Source of the DNA: an uncultured Clostridia bacterium | GTDB taxonomy: Bacteria > Bacillota > Clostridia > Monoglobales > Monoglobaceae | Length of the DNA stretch: 64,000 nt | Direction of reading: 5' to 3' | Assembly: GCA_947589045.1 (NCBI GenBank) | Contig: CANQBQ010000004.1 | Location: forward strand, 1 to 64,000 | Part shown: positions 7,633 to 16,815 of the stretch, piece after piece | Layout: each line of letters starts with the position of its first letter | Numbering within the stretch: position 1 is the first letter of the stretch | Position numbers and translations under genes: made by a program | Notes under the pieces: model-generated | The model's input: only the letters and a program-made list of their open reading frames with translations | Told to the model about the DNA's origin: nothing | The model's database searches: none

Positions 7633-7667
7633 GTCATATATATGCGAAAAAGCGTTTGTATATTACC
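7633..7667 (-). promoter_or_regulatory. Possible sigma-E-type promoter of spoIIID
   Basis: On the minus strand GTAATATA lies 14 bp upstream of CATATATAT, resembling sigma-E elements (KMATATT and CATACAAT) but with mismatches in the -10. The location fits mother-cell expression of spoIIID. Tentative. Confidence 0.3.
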
Positions 7668-7812
7668 ACTCGCCCTCAATTTAAAACGGGCGGCAATTCC
7701 GGTATGTGTTTCTGCGCTCGATACCGGACGGAGCAATAAATTTTCACTGTCCTTTTTTACGGACACATCATCTGGTAAAATAAAAGCATAAAAAGAAACG
7801 GAGGTATGACAA

Positions 7813-8463
7813 ATGTGCTATTTATTAAAAGACACCGAATTTTTTGTGGGTCAGGGGCTGCGGGGACGACCGGTCGCCGTAAGGGAAATCGGAAAGGCGC
7901 TTAGCTTTAAAACCTCGAGCGCCGCTAAGAATTTTTTAAGATGTATTCCTGGCGAAATTAAAAATTATAATTGGAAAATTTACGATTTGGACGAAAGGAG
8001 CAACGAACATATGATGACGGAAATAAGGGAATTCGGCAATCCGACCAAGACTACTGTCTTAGAGGAGGAAGGCTTTGATATTTGCGAGTTTTTCACTCAG
8101 GCAATTCAAGTAATGTCTCAGATAGACCGTTTTGTTGCAAATATGGAAAGCAACGAGCAAATCGTTGATATGAAAATTCTCGACGTTCGCCACTACATAA
8201 GAGACAGCAGCCATAAGCTGAACGCCATTCAAATGCAAAGACTCGGCTATTACCTTCAAAGCCTCGAAAAAGAGCGTTACGATTACAAAGCCAAAAGACT
8301 TATCGCAACTATATTCGCGAACAATATTGAAGCTCTTAAGGATAAAAACAACATAAACAAGATGAACCATATTATGACAAGCAAATATCTGCCTAAGGTT
8401 TTAGACGATAACGACATAGAATACATTATCAACAAGAAAAAAGACGCTGAATGTATCGCATAA
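7813..8463 (+). CDS. Unrecognised 216-aa protein
   Basis: No family recognised. A clear GGAGG lies 8 nt before the ATG, so it is a real gene. The N-terminal 60 residues (GRPVAVREIGKALSFK, then AAKNFLRCIPG) could be a small DNA-binding or antirepressor-like fold. The C-terminal 100 residues are charged and mostly helical (HYIRDSSHKLNAIQMQRLGY). The gene stands alone, ends at a strong terminator at 8474-8515, and lies just outside the mobile-element boundary. Confidence 0.7.
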   Translation: MCYLLKDTEFFVGQGLRGRPVAVREIGKALSFKTSSAAKNFLRCIPGEIKNYNWKIYDLDERSNEHMMTEIREFGNPTKTTVLEEEGFDICEFFTQAIQVMSQIDRFVANMESNEQIVDMKILDVRHYIRDSSHKLNAIQMQRLGYYLQSLEKERYDYKAKRLIATIFANNIEALKDKNNINKMNHIMTSKYLPKVLDDNDIEYIINKKKDAECIA

Positions 8464-8473
8464 CAAACACAAA

Positions 8474-8515
8474 ATAACCCCGATACGCCTGAAGCCTGTC
8501 GGGGTTATACTTTTT
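8474..8515 (+). terminator. Rho-independent terminator
   Basis: ATAACCCCGA pairs with TCGGGGTTAT (10 bp) followed by ACTTTTT. An A-run on the left side could also make it serve the convergent Hpt gene. Confidence 0.8.
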
Positions 8516-8523
8516 CGTTTGCC

Positions 8524-8862
8524 TTATTTCAACGCTGCCGCGTAACGCTCAAACTCGGCGCGGAGCGACTCCGCACGCTCGGCGCAAAGCCCGCCGTCTC
8601 TATCTTTTGCGGCGGACAAAACGCCGTCGCACGCCGCGCAAAGTCGCTCGAGCCCCAGCTTCGCGCACGCGCCCTTAAAGTTATGCGCCTTGGTAAAAAT
8701 CGAGTCGTATGACTTAATTTTTACCAAATCGAAAAGCTCAATATAATTCTTATTTTTTAAAAGCGCACGAGCCGCAGAAATATAGCTCTCCTCGTCATAA
8801 TCAAAATTTTCTGTGGCGGCGTCAACGTCCGCGCCGTAGCTTTTTAAATTCTCGATAATCAT
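8524..8862 (-). CDS. Hpt (histidine phosphotransfer) domain protein
   Basis: 112 aa, a single four-helix Hpt domain. The phosphoacceptor histidine is in KAHNFKGACAKLGLERL (about residues 59-75), the expected H-x2-K-G spacing. Such proteins relay phosphate between hybrid kinases and response regulators. No kinase or receiver gene is adjacent, so its partners are elsewhere. The gene stands alone, divergent from the malic enzyme gene. Confidence 0.8.
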   Translation of the reverse strand: MIIENLKSYGADVDAATENFDYDEESYISAARALLKNKNYIELFDLVKIKSYDSIFTKAHNFKGACAKLGLERLCAACDGVLSAAKDRDGGLCAERAESLRAEFERYAAALK

Positions 8863-8914
8863 AATTCCGCCTCCCGTTTTTTATTATATTACCCTCCGCC
8901 GCCGTTGTCAACAC

Positions 8915-8942
8915 TTGACGCGGCAACACATCTTGTTATATA
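8915..8942 (+). promoter_or_regulatory. Sigma-A promoter of the malic enzyme gene
   Basis: TTGACG, 16 bp, then TATATA, about 50 bp before the ATG at 8992. Confidence 0.5.
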
Positions 8943-8991
8943 CTTATATCGGCTTTCAATAAGGCGCAGGACGACTGAAAGGGGACTCGTT

Positions 8992-10164
8992 ATGGATAAA
9001 AAAGAGTTTGCACTGAAAAAACATGAGGAATGGCAGGGGAAAATCGAAGTAATCTCCCGTGCAGAGGTCAAAAATCGCGAGCAGCTCTCGGTTGCGTACA
9101 CTCCCGGAGTTGCGGAGCCTTGTCTTGAGATTGCAAAGGACACCGACCTTTCCTACAAATATACCAGACGCGGCAACCTTGTCGCGGTAATCACCGACGG
9201 CACCGCTGTTTTGGGGCTCGGCGACATAGGTCCCGAGGCGGGTATGCCCGTTATGGAGGGAAAGTGCGCGCTTTTCAAAGAGTTCGGAGGCGTGGACGCG
9301 TTTCCGCTCTGCGTGCGTTCCAAGGACGTTGACGAAATAGTAAACACCGTAAAATTGATTGCGGGCAGCTTCGGAGGAATAAATTTAGAGGACATCTCCG
9401 CGCCGCGCTGCTTTGAAATAGAGCGCCGCCTGAAGGCGGAGTGTGACATTCCCGTGTTCCACGACGACCAGCACGGCACGGCGGTAATCGTGCTTGCGGG
9501 TATGATAAACGCGCTCAAGGTCGCGGGCAAAAAAATGTCCGAGATAAAGCTCGTCGTAAACGGCGCGGGCAGCGCGGGCATAGCGGTTACAAAGCTGCTT
9601 ATAAGCGCGGGCGTTAAAAACGTGATTATGTGCGACAAAATCGGCGCGCTCTATGAGGGCGCGGAGGGTATGACCGACGCTCAGGCGGAGATGGCAAAGG
9701 TCACCAACCCCGAAAACAGGCGCGGCACACTTGCGGATATGCTTGTCGGCGCGGATGCGTTCGTGGGAGTTTCTGCTCCCAATCTCGTCACTGCGGAAAT
9801 GGTAAAAACGATGGCAAAGGACCCCGTTATGTTCGCTATGGCAAACCCCGTGCCCGAAATTTTGCCCGACATCGCCGTTGCGGCAGGCGTTAAGGTTATG
9901 GGTACGGGCAGAAGCGACTATCCCAACCAGATAAACAATGTTATGGCGTTCCCCGGTATATTCAAGGGAGCGCTGTCGGTAAGGGCGAGCGACATAAACG
10001 ACGAGATGAAAATGGCGGCGGCGCACGCCATAGCAAGCCTCATTCCCGACGACGAGCTTCGCCCCGACCGCATAGTTCCCGACGTTTTCGACAAGCGTCT
10101 TGCCGAAAACGTAGCGGCGGCGGTCGCAGACGCGGCGCGCAGGTCGGGCGTTGCGAGAATATAG
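8992..10164 (+). CDS. NAD(P)-dependent malic enzyme
   Basis: 391 aa, the short bacterial malic enzyme class that oxidatively decarboxylates malate to pyruvate. Visible features: catalytic Tyr36 in AYTPGVAEPC, a Lys near 91 (VMEGKCALFK), the metal and substrate motif FHDDQHGTA (157-164), and a Rossmann loop NGAGSAG (190-196). ANPVPE and GRSDYPNQINN are conserved C-terminal blocks. The ATG at 8992 follows GAAAGGGG. It is cytosolic and would link four-carbon acids to pyruvate. The phosphatase gene follows within about 15 bp. Confidence 0.95.
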   Translation: MDKKEFALKKHEEWQGKIEVISRAEVKNREQLSVAYTPGVAEPCLEIAKDTDLSYKYTRRGNLVAVITDGTAVLGLGDIGPEAGMPVMEGKCALFKEFGGVDAFPLCVRSKDVDEIVNTVKLIAGSFGGINLEDISAPRCFEIERRLKAECDIPVFHDDQHGTAVIVLAGMINALKVAGKKMSEIKLVVNGAGSAGIAVTKLLISAGVKNVIMCDKIGALYEGAEGMTDAQAEMAKVTNPENRRGTLADMLVGADAFVGVSAPNLVTAEMVKTMAKDPVMFAMANPVPEILPDIAVAAGVKVMGTGRSDYPNQINNVMAFPGIFKGALSVRASDINDEMKMAAAHAIASLIPDDELRPDRIVPDVFDKRLAENVAAAVADAARRSGVARI

Positions 10165-10180
10165 CTAAACGGTGAAGAAT

Positions 10181-10633
10181 ATGACTAAAATATTATTTAT
10201 ATGCTACGGCAACATATGCCGTTCGCCGATGGCGGAATTTTTACTTAAAGATATGGTAAAGCGGCGCGGGATAGACGACGAATTTTTTATCGCGTCAGCC
10301 TCCACAAGCACCGAGGAGATAGGTAATCCCGTCCACTACGGAACGCGTGAAAAGCTCGCGCAGTACGGCATATCCGTCGCGGGAAAACGCGCCGTACGGC
10401 TAACGCGCGAGGACTACCGGAAATATGATTTTATTCTCGGTATGGAAAAAATGAACATATCTCACATTATGCGAATATTGGGCGACGATCCCGAGCATAA
10501 GGTGATGCGCCTGCTCGACTTTTCGGAAAATCCGCGCGATATTGCCGACCCGTGGTACACCCATAACTTTGATAAGACCTACGACGATATTCTTGAGGGC
10601 TGTAACGCCCTGCTGAAACATTTGGGATATTGA
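10181..10633 (+). CDS. Low-molecular-weight protein tyrosine phosphatase
   Basis: About 150 aa. The active-site P-loop C-x5-R-S is at the N-terminus (CYGNICRS, Cys8 and Arg14), with the general-acid Asp in ADPWYT near the C-terminus. It could act on phosphotyrosine proteins or low-molecular phosphoesters. The ATG at 10181 is preceded by GGTGA; an in-frame GTG at 10172 is an alternative. It is probably co-transcribed with the malic enzyme gene, though no functional link is evident. Confidence 0.92.
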   Translation: MTKILFICYGNICRSPMAEFLLKDMVKRRGIDDEFFIASASTSTEEIGNPVHYGTREKLAQYGISVAGKRAVRLTREDYRKYDFILGMEKMNISHIMRILGDDPEHKVMRLLDFSENPRDIADPWYTHNFDKTYDDILEGCNALLKHLGY

Positions 10634-10666
10634 AAAAAAACGACAAAAATCCACGGATTTTTGTCG
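10633..10666 (-). terminator. Terminator hairpin acting leftward
   Basis: CGACAAAAATCC and GGATTTTTGTCG form a 12-bp stem, followed on the minus strand by eight T residues. A near-identical hairpin occurs at 24522-24557. Confidence 0.6.
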
Positions 10667-10809
10667 GAGAGTACCCAACGGGGCACAATTCACACTAAAT
10701 TCGCAAGCATATGGAGCTTGCTCATTAAGTGTTCATTCGAAGCAACCGCCCGAAAGCGCGCCTTTGCCTGAACAAGGCAAAGCAAGCAAAAAGGGCGAGT
10801 TGCGACGAT

Positions 10810-10860
10810 GTAGGGGCGAACCGTGTTCGCCCGCTCGCGGCTACGCCGCGTTTTTTAATT
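10810..10860 (+). repeat. Intergenic repeat, GTAGGGGCG family (copy 1)
   Basis: A GTAGGGGCGAACC...GTTCGCCCG palindrome is followed by CGCGGCTACGCCGCG and a T-run. The same two-hairpin unit occurs inverted at 24427-24475, and related shorter palindromes at 24262-24285 and 41310-41336. The 10634-10879 gap holds only hairpins and this repeat. Confidence 0.7.
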
Positions 10861-10879
10861 TTTTGCGGTGCGTAAAAAT

Positions 10880-12769
10880 TTAAAATTCAGATTTAAATTC
10901 CCCGTTTTCAAGTTTGTAAAGTTTAAATCCGTAGGACGGGAGATGAATGCCGAGCTTAATGTTTTCGCAGTCGACAGTAAAACGGGCTTCGTTATCTCCG
11001 CGGTTGACCGCGCATACAACAGTCTCATCCTTTGCGGGGTTGCCGAGCGCGTCTTTGCCGCCCGATATTGTGCGCTCATAGACGAACACGTCGCCGCTCG
11101 CGCGGAGCGTTTTAAAGCCGCCCGTCCTCAGAGCGGGAGAGGCGTTGCGCAGTTTTGCAAGCGAGCGGTAATGCTCGCGCAATTCGGGGTCTACCGCTCT
11201 CCAGGTGTAGGGCATACGGTTATGCGGGTCGGAAAGGCCCTGCATACCTATCTCATCGCCGTAGTAAATACAAGGTACGCCGAAAAACGTCATCTGCATA
11301 AACGAGATGAGCTTGACTCTCTTTATCGCAAGCGTTTCCTGCGGTGCGGAAAGCCGTGCGGCGGCTTTTTCGTCGCGGCTCATATTTTCTTCTCCGCCAA
11401 GCTCGCCCAAAACGGTCTTTATTCTCTTTGTGTCGTGCGTTCCGACAATATTCATAAGCGAATAGAGAGCCTCGGCGGGGTAGTTTTCTACAAGGCTCAT
11501 AACGCGCCTGTCGAGAGTTTCCGCATCAAAGTTTTTAAGCAGAAAGCCTATGAAGCTGTCTTTTAAAACGTAGTTCATAACGCCGTCCAGCTCTTTGCCG
11601 AAGAAGTATTTTCTCTGTTTTCCGTAAGCTATTTTATTTGAAGCATCCTCCCAGACCTCGCCTATTATTACCGCGTCCGGCTTTACCGACTTGACCTCGC
11701 GGCGCAGAATTTCGATAAATTCGTCGGGCAATTCGTCCGCGACGTCCAATCTCCAGCCCGAAGCGCCCAGCCTGAGCCACTTTTTAACGACCGAGTTTTC
11801 GCCGCGCAAAATAAAGTCGAGGTAGCTGTCGTTCATTTCGTTCACATTGGGCAGATTACTGCAGCCCCACCAACTGTCGTAGCCGCCGTCGCCGTGCAGA
11901 TTGTACCAGCTTCGGTACGGAGAGTGGGGATCGCGGTACGCGCCGCTGTGCTCGCCGTATTTACCGTACTTGTTAAAATACACGCTGTCGCTTCCGGTGT
12001 GGCTGAAAACGCCGTCCAGAATTATTTTTATACCCAACTTTTTGGCTTCGGCGCACAGCTTTGAGAAATCCTTTTCGTCTCCGAACATCGGGTCAATACG
12101 CATATAGTCCGCCGTGTCGTACTTGTGGTTTGAGTATGCGTCGAAAATCGGATTGAGATATATGACGCTTATTCCCAAGTCGTGCAGGTACGGCAGCTTC
12201 GCGGTTATTCCCGCGAGGTTTCCGCCGTAAAAGTCGTTGCACGCGGGACCGTACTCATACGGGTGGTCGTCAAACGCGAGAGGGTCGTACCAGTCGCCGT
12301 GAATGACGTACTCCTCGCGCTTTTTGACGGGTGCGCCGCTGTGTACCCCGAAAAATCTGTCGGGGAAAATTTGGTACATAATGCTGTTTTTGAACCAGTC
12401 GGGCGTTTTAAAGCCGTGCTCGCAGACGGTTATCTGATAGGACTTTAAAATCTCTCCGACTATACTTCCTTCTCCGCCCAGCCCGTCGTCGGCGTTGGAG
12501 TAGAACAGCGTTTCGCCGTCCGCCTCAACCTTAAAGCCGTACCATATGAGCATTGGAGTCGAGGGCGCGTCGAATCCGGCGGAGTAAATATCCCCGCCCT
12601 CGCCGTGCATATCGAGGAGGTGTTCGGTTTCGTCCATCCATAAGCGAAGTTTGACCGACGAAACATAGTTTGCCGTCACCTTTATTTTGATTGTTATGTG
12701 CGTATTCGTCTCCACCGCGCCGAGAGGCGAGCGGTATCGAATATCGCGTGAATTGTGATATAAATTCAT
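10880..12769 (-). CDS. GH13 alpha-glucan hydrolase (neopullulanase/cyclomaltodextrinase-like)
   Basis: 629 aa without a signal peptide, so a cytoplasmic enzyme cutting imported maltodextrins, cyclodextrins or pullulan fragments. An N-terminal beta domain resembling CBM34 (about 1-110) precedes the GH13 barrel. Catalytic residues are visible: nucleophile Asp342 (GWRLDVADE), acid-base Glu371 (IGEVWED) and Asp446 (GTHDTKR). YLNPIFDAYSNHKYDT and GGNLAGI fit the neopullulanase subgroup. The start ATG follows AGGAGCG. Monocistronic and divergent from the HAD phosphatase gene; the pair suggests maltose or maltodextrin use. Confidence 0.93.
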   Translation of the reverse strand: MNLYHNSRDIRYRSPLGAVETNTHITIKIKVTANYVSSVKLRLWMDETEHLLDMHGEGGDIYSAGFDAPSTPMLIWYGFKVEADGETLFYSNADDGLGGEGSIVGEILKSYQITVCEHGFKTPDWFKNSIMYQIFPDRFFGVHSGAPVKKREEYVIHGDWYDPLAFDDHPYEYGPACNDFYGGNLAGITAKLPYLHDLGISVIYLNPIFDAYSNHKYDTADYMRIDPMFGDEKDFSKLCAEAKKLGIKIILDGVFSHTGSDSVYFNKYGKYGEHSGAYRDPHSPYRSWYNLHGDGGYDSWWGCSNLPNVNEMNDSYLDFILRGENSVVKKWLRLGASGWRLDVADELPDEFIEILRREVKSVKPDAVIIGEVWEDASNKIAYGKQRKYFFGKELDGVMNYVLKDSFIGFLLKNFDAETLDRRVMSLVENYPAEALYSLMNIVGTHDTKRIKTVLGELGGEENMSRDEKAAARLSAPQETLAIKRVKLISFMQMTFFGVPCIYYGDEIGMQGLSDPHNRMPYTWRAVDPELREHYRSLAKLRNASPALRTGGFKTLRASGDVFVYERTISGGKDALGNPAKDETVVCAVNRGDNEARFTVDCENIKLGIHLPSYGFKLYKLENGEFKSEF

Positions 12770-12809
12770 AATACGCTCCTATGTCGATAAAGATTCTATC
12801 GAAAAAATC

Positions 12810-12838
12810 TTGCGGAAATTGCAATACTAATATATAAT
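12810..12838 (+). promoter_or_regulatory. Sigma-A promoter of the HAD phosphatase/addB operon
   Basis: TTGCGG, 17 bp, then TATAAT, about 45 bp before the start at 12882. Confidence 0.6.
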
Positions 12839-12881
12839 ATATAAATGTGATACAAATTGTCAAGTGAGGAAGGGCAAAATT

Positions 12882-13523
12882 TTGAAATATGTTATTTTTG
12901 ACGTTGACGGAGTGCTTATAGACTCCGAGAAGGTCATAACCACAGCGGCGAGCCGCGCCCTCGCCGAACGCGGTATAAAAGCCGGACTCAAGGACTTTAT
13001 GCCTTATATCGGCGCGGGCGAGGAAAAATTTATTGTCGAGCTTGCCAAAAAATATGGCAAAGAGGACTTTATTGACGAAATGCTCGAACGTATGTTTGAA
13101 TTTTACGAGCAGACCGTCTATACCGAACTGAAGGTGTTCCCCTCGGTTCTCGGCACGATTGATGAACTTTATGGGCGCGGCGTCTCTCTTGCGATAGCGA
13201 GCAGCGCGACAAGGCGCAAGCTCACGGTTTCGCTCAAGGCGGCGGGTATTGACGAAAATAAGTTTAAGGTTATTTTGTCGGGCGACGACGTTTCGGCAAA
13301 AAAGCCGTCTCCCGAAATATACATAAAGACGGCGGAGGCTCTCTCGGCACCGCCGAGCGAGTGCGTCGTCATAGAGGACGCGCTGAACGGAGTGCGCTCC
13401 GCAAAGAGCGCGGGAATGAAATGCGTCGCGGTGACCACCTCATTTTCGAGAGCGGAGCTTGAGGCGGCGGGCGCGGACGTTGTGATAGACGATATAGGCG
13501 AAATATCAGGCTGTACTTTATAG
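12882..13523 (+). CDS. HAD hydrolase, beta-phosphoglucomutase-like
   Basis: About 213 aa. HAD motif I is FDVDGVLIDSE with the nucleophile and acid-base Asp pair. Motif II Ser is in IASSATRRK, motif III Lys in SAKKPSPEIY and motif IV in VIEDALNGVRSAK. Family members isomerize beta-glucose 1-phosphate or dephosphorylate small sugars. I choose the TTG at 12882 because AGGAAGG lies 8 nt upstream and the protein then begins LKYVIFDVDG, as in the family; GTG at 12864 is the alternative. Its position opposite a GH13 gene favours a maltose pathway role. addB follows after 22 bp. Confidence 0.87.
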   Translation: MKYVIFDVDGVLIDSEKVITTAASRALAERGIKAGLKDFMPYIGAGEEKFIVELAKKYGKEDFIDEMLERMFEFYEQTVYTELKVFPSVLGTIDELYGRGVSLAIASSATRRKLTVSLKAAGIDENKFKVILSGDDVSAKKPSPEIYIKTAEALSAPPSECVVIEDALNGVRSAKSAGMKCVAVTTSFSRAELEAAGADVVIDDIGEISGCTL

Positions 13524-13545
13524 CCTTAAATGTGCGGGGTGCGTT

Positions 13546-16500
13546 ATGTTTTATGCGGTTTACGGCAATGCCGGAGCGGGAAAGACCGAGTATATTTTCC
13601 GCAGGGCTGAGGAAAATATAAAAAATAAAATACGCACGTTCATACTTGTGCCGGAGCAGTTTTCAATGCAGACCGAGCGCGGCGTTATATCGCGGCTCGG
13701 CACGGGCGCACAGACGTATGTTGAGGTGCTGACCTTTTCGCGGCTGTGCAATATGGTTATGAGCATCGCGGGACCTATGCGGATGAAGTACATCGACGGC
13801 GCGGGAAAATATATTGTGGCACAGCGCACTATGCAGCGCCTCGAAAAGAAGCTGTCGGTGTTTGCTTCAAACGTGCATCAGCGGGGCTTTGCGAAAATTG
13901 CCGTGAACGCAATCTCGGAATTTAAGCGTTACGGGGTAACTCCCGACGCGCTCAGAGCCGCCGCCCAAAGCGACAGCGCGAAGGACGCGGGCTTTGCGGA
14001 CAAACTGTGTGAGCTGGCTTTGATTTTTGAGGAATACAGCCTTGCGATAAACGAGAAAAACGCGGACGCAGAGGACAATCTCGCGCTTATTTTGGAGCGC
14101 ATACAAAAGTGCGATTTTTTGCGGGGCAAGCTTTATATAAGCGGCTTTAAGAGCTTTACACCGCTTGAACTTCGGGCGGTGGGTGCGCTTATGAATATGT
14201 GCGAGGTGTGCGTGTCTCTTACGACCGACGATTTGCACTCGACCGAGCCGCACTTTTCTACCGCGTCGGGTACATACCGCCGCCTTTGCGAGGTCGCGCG
14301 CGCCGAGGGCGTGGAAATCGGAGAGCCGATTTTTCTGAACGCCGAGAATAAGTTTGAAAACTCACCCGCGCTCAGACATTTGCGGAACGAGTTTTTCCGC
14401 GTGCCGCCGCGCGAATATCGGGGAGAAGCGGACGGCGAGATACTGCTGTATACGCCGCAGGACTACTACGACGAGGTGCGTACCGCGGCAAAGCTCATTT
14501 TAAAGCTGTGCCGCGAGGAGGGGTACCGCTTCGGCGATATAATGCTCCTCACGCGCTCTGCGGAGAATTACGACCGAATTATACCGTCGGTGTTCGGTCA
14601 GCACGGAATAAACGTATTTTTGGACTCAAAACGCGGCATACTTCAAAATCCGCTTATGAGAAATATTAACGCCGTTCTCGATATTTTGATTTACGGCTTT
14701 TCGTATGAGCGGGTTATGACCGCGCTCCGAAGCGGATTTTATGATGTTACGCCCGACGAGGCGGATATATTTGAAAATTATATTTTGATAGCCGACCCCT
14801 CTCACGCGATGTGGAGCAGGGCGGGAGAGTGGGAGTATAATCCCAATGAGAAAATTTACGATATGGAGCTTATAAACCGCGTTGCGGCGGCGGTGGCAAA
14901 GCCCGTCGCGGAGCTTCGCGGCGCATTTTCGGGCAGAAAGACGTGTACCAAAATTTGCGACGCGCTGTTTGATTGGCTCGAAAAGAGCCGCGCCTGTGAA
15001 ATTATGGCGGACAGGATAAAGCGCTTCGCGGACAGCGGACGGCACGATGCGGCGGCGGAGTACAGGCAGGTGTGGAACAGCACTATAACGCTTATCTCCC
15101 AGCTTTCGGACATTATGGGGGACGATTACATAACCTTTGAGGGCTTTGCCGAGCTGCTCGGCGCGGCGGCAAAGGAATGTCGTGTGGGAATAGTGCCGCC
15201 GTCGCTCGACAGCGTGACGGTCGGAGAGATAGACCGCTTCAGGCGAAACGATGCGAAGGCGGTTATCGTCCTCGGTGTGACCGACGGGATTTTCCCGAAA
15301 AAATATATAGGAGAGGGACTTATTTCCGACTCGGAGAGAGAGGTGCTGTCGCCGCTCGGAGTGGAGCTTGCACCGACCGCGAATATGCGCCGAGCCGAGG
15401 AACAGTCGCTTATATACAGCGTGCTTACCGCGTCGTGCGAAAAGCTGATTTTGTCCGCTCCCGTATCGGACGGCAGGGGCAATTATCTGCGCCCGTCCCC
15501 GGTGTTTGAAACCGTGAAAAAAATATTTAAAATCGAGCCGTGTCCGCTTTCCGAGGAGGACGGGTTTGAGGGTGGCGAGGCGGTGCTTGACCTTCTCGCG
15601 GCGAGAGCGGCGGCGGGTGTGTCGGACGACGAGCCCGTAACCCGTGCGGCACTTGAATATTTCAGTGAAAACGAGCGTTTTAAAAATAAGTTTGATGAAA
15701 TTGAAAATATGCTGGAGCGGGTCGGCAGACGGGAGCTTTTGTCCGAGGACGAGGTAAGGCTTTTGTACGGAGAAACCGCGCGGCTGTCGGTCTCGAAGCT
15801 CGAAAAATACAATTCCTGCGCATTTGCGTACTTTTTGCAGTACGGGCTTATAGTCAGAGAACGCGACCGCGCGGGCTTTGAGCCGAGCAATATGGGTACT
15901 GTTATCCACGCGGCTCTGGAGGGCTATCTGCGCGGACTTAAAGAGAGCGGCGCGGACTACGGAGAGATAAGCCGTGACGAATGTTTCGGCGCGGTCGCGG
16001 AGCTCGTGGAGAAGGCGGCGAGCGGCGACGAGTTTTGCGAAACGTCGTCGTATTACAGATACCTCGTTATGCGTATGAAGCGGATAGCGGGCGCGACGGC
16101 GTGGGAAATAGTGCGTTTTTACAGCCAAAGCGCGTTTCGTCCGCTCGGCTTTGAGATGAGTATAGGCGAGGGCGGAGATTTGCCGCCGCGCGTGATTGAA
16201 ACAGGGAACGGGCGCGCGGTTTTGGAGGGCTTTATCGACCGCGCCGACGCCGCCGAGATAGACGGAGAGAGGTATATGGCGGTCACCGACTACAAGCTGT
16301 CGGGCAAGTCGCTCGATTTGGAGCTTGCGGCGCGCGGACTGCGTTTTCAGCCGCTTATTTACACCGATATTCTCAGGGAACAGGGGTTTTCGCCCGCCGC
16401 TATGCTGTATATGGCGACGAGCGACCCGATAACGAAATTTGCTTCCGAGCCGACAGATGAGGAGCTGGAACTTGCGGTGCGTGAAAATATGCGCGCGCAG

Positions 16501-16782
16501 GGCTGGGTGCTCAGCGACGAAGCGGTGAGGGGCGCGCTTGACGCAAACCTGCTCGAAAAGCGCGGCGAGGCGTTTATCAAGCAGCAGCGCACTCTCAGCC
16601 GGGAGGAGTTTGACGAGACGCTGACCTGCGCCGCAAAACAGGCGGAGGAGACCGCGGAGAACATACTGTCGGGCAAAATCGAGCCAAACCCCGTGGTGAT
16701 AGGAGAGCACGACTCGTGCAAATACTGCAAATTTTCGGCAATCTGCGGGATAAATGACAAAAAAGTTGATTTTAAACGGTAA
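13546..16782 (+). CDS. addB: AddB-type helicase/nuclease subunit B
   Basis: 1078 aa. AddB works with AddA to process double-strand breaks for recombination. A Walker A motif lies at the N-terminus (GNAGAGKTEY), typical of AddB. The C-terminal RecB-like nuclease carries VTDYKLSGK. The iron-sulfur cysteines are visible: one near residue 757 (YNSCAFAYF) and three at the end (CKYCKFSAICG). Length is close to the usual 1100-1170. addA does not follow as it normally does; a cobalamin adenosyltransferase gene comes next, so addA must be elsewhere or absent. Confidence 0.93.
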   Translation: MFYAVYGNAGAGKTEYIFRRAEENIKNKIRTFILVPEQFSMQTERGVISRLGTGAQTYVEVLTFSRLCNMVMSIAGPMRMKYIDGAGKYIVAQRTMQRLEKKLSVFASNVHQRGFAKIAVNAISEFKRYGVTPDALRAAAQSDSAKDAGFADKLCELALIFEEYSLAINEKNADAEDNLALILERIQKCDFLRGKLYISGFKSFTPLELRAVGALMNMCEVCVSLTTDDLHSTEPHFSTASGTYRRLCEVARAEGVEIGEPIFLNAENKFENSPALRHLRNEFFRVPPREYRGEADGEILLYTPQDYYDEVRTAAKLILKLCREEGYRFGDIMLLTRSAENYDRIIPSVFGQHGINVFLDSKRGILQNPLMRNINAVLDILIYGFSYERVMTALRSGFYDVTPDEADIFENYILIADPSHAMWSRAGEWEYNPNEKIYDMELINRVAAAVAKPVAELRGAFSGRKTCTKICDALFDWLEKSRACEIMADRIKRFADSGRHDAAAEYRQVWNSTITLISQLSDIMGDDYITFEGFAELLGAAAKECRVGIVPPSLDSVTVGEIDRFRRNDAKAVIVLGVTDGIFPKKYIGEGLISDSEREVLSPLGVELAPTANMRRAEEQSLIYSVLTASCEKLILSAPVSDGRGNYLRPSPVFETVKKIFKIEPCPLSEEDGFEGGEAVLDLLAARAAAGVSDDEPVTRAALEYFSENERFKNKFDEIENMLERVGRRELLSEDEVRLLYGETARLSVSKLEKYNSCAFAYFLQYGLIVRERDRAGFEPSNMGTVIHAALEGYLRGLKESGADYGEISRDECFGAVAELVEKAASGDEFCETSSYYRYLVMRMKRIAGATAWEIVRFYSQSAFRPLGFEMSIGEGGDLPPRVIETGNGRAVLEGFIDRADAAEIDGERYMAVTDYKLSGKSLDLELAARGLRFQPLIYTDILREQGFSPAAMLYMATSDPITKFASEPTDEELELAVRENMRAQGWVLSDEAVRGALDANLLEKRGEAFIKQQRTLSREEFDETLTCAAKQAEETAENILSGKIEPNPVVIGEHDSCKYCKFSAICGINDKKVDFKR

Positions 16783-16815
16783 AATTCTCATTTGCAAAAG
16801 AGAGGCGTTTCGGGT

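Noticed and set aside
14626-16797. A 723-codon frame on the strand opposite addB
   Set aside because: Basic, repetitive composition and no ribosome-binding site; it mirrors the GC-rich codon pattern of addB.
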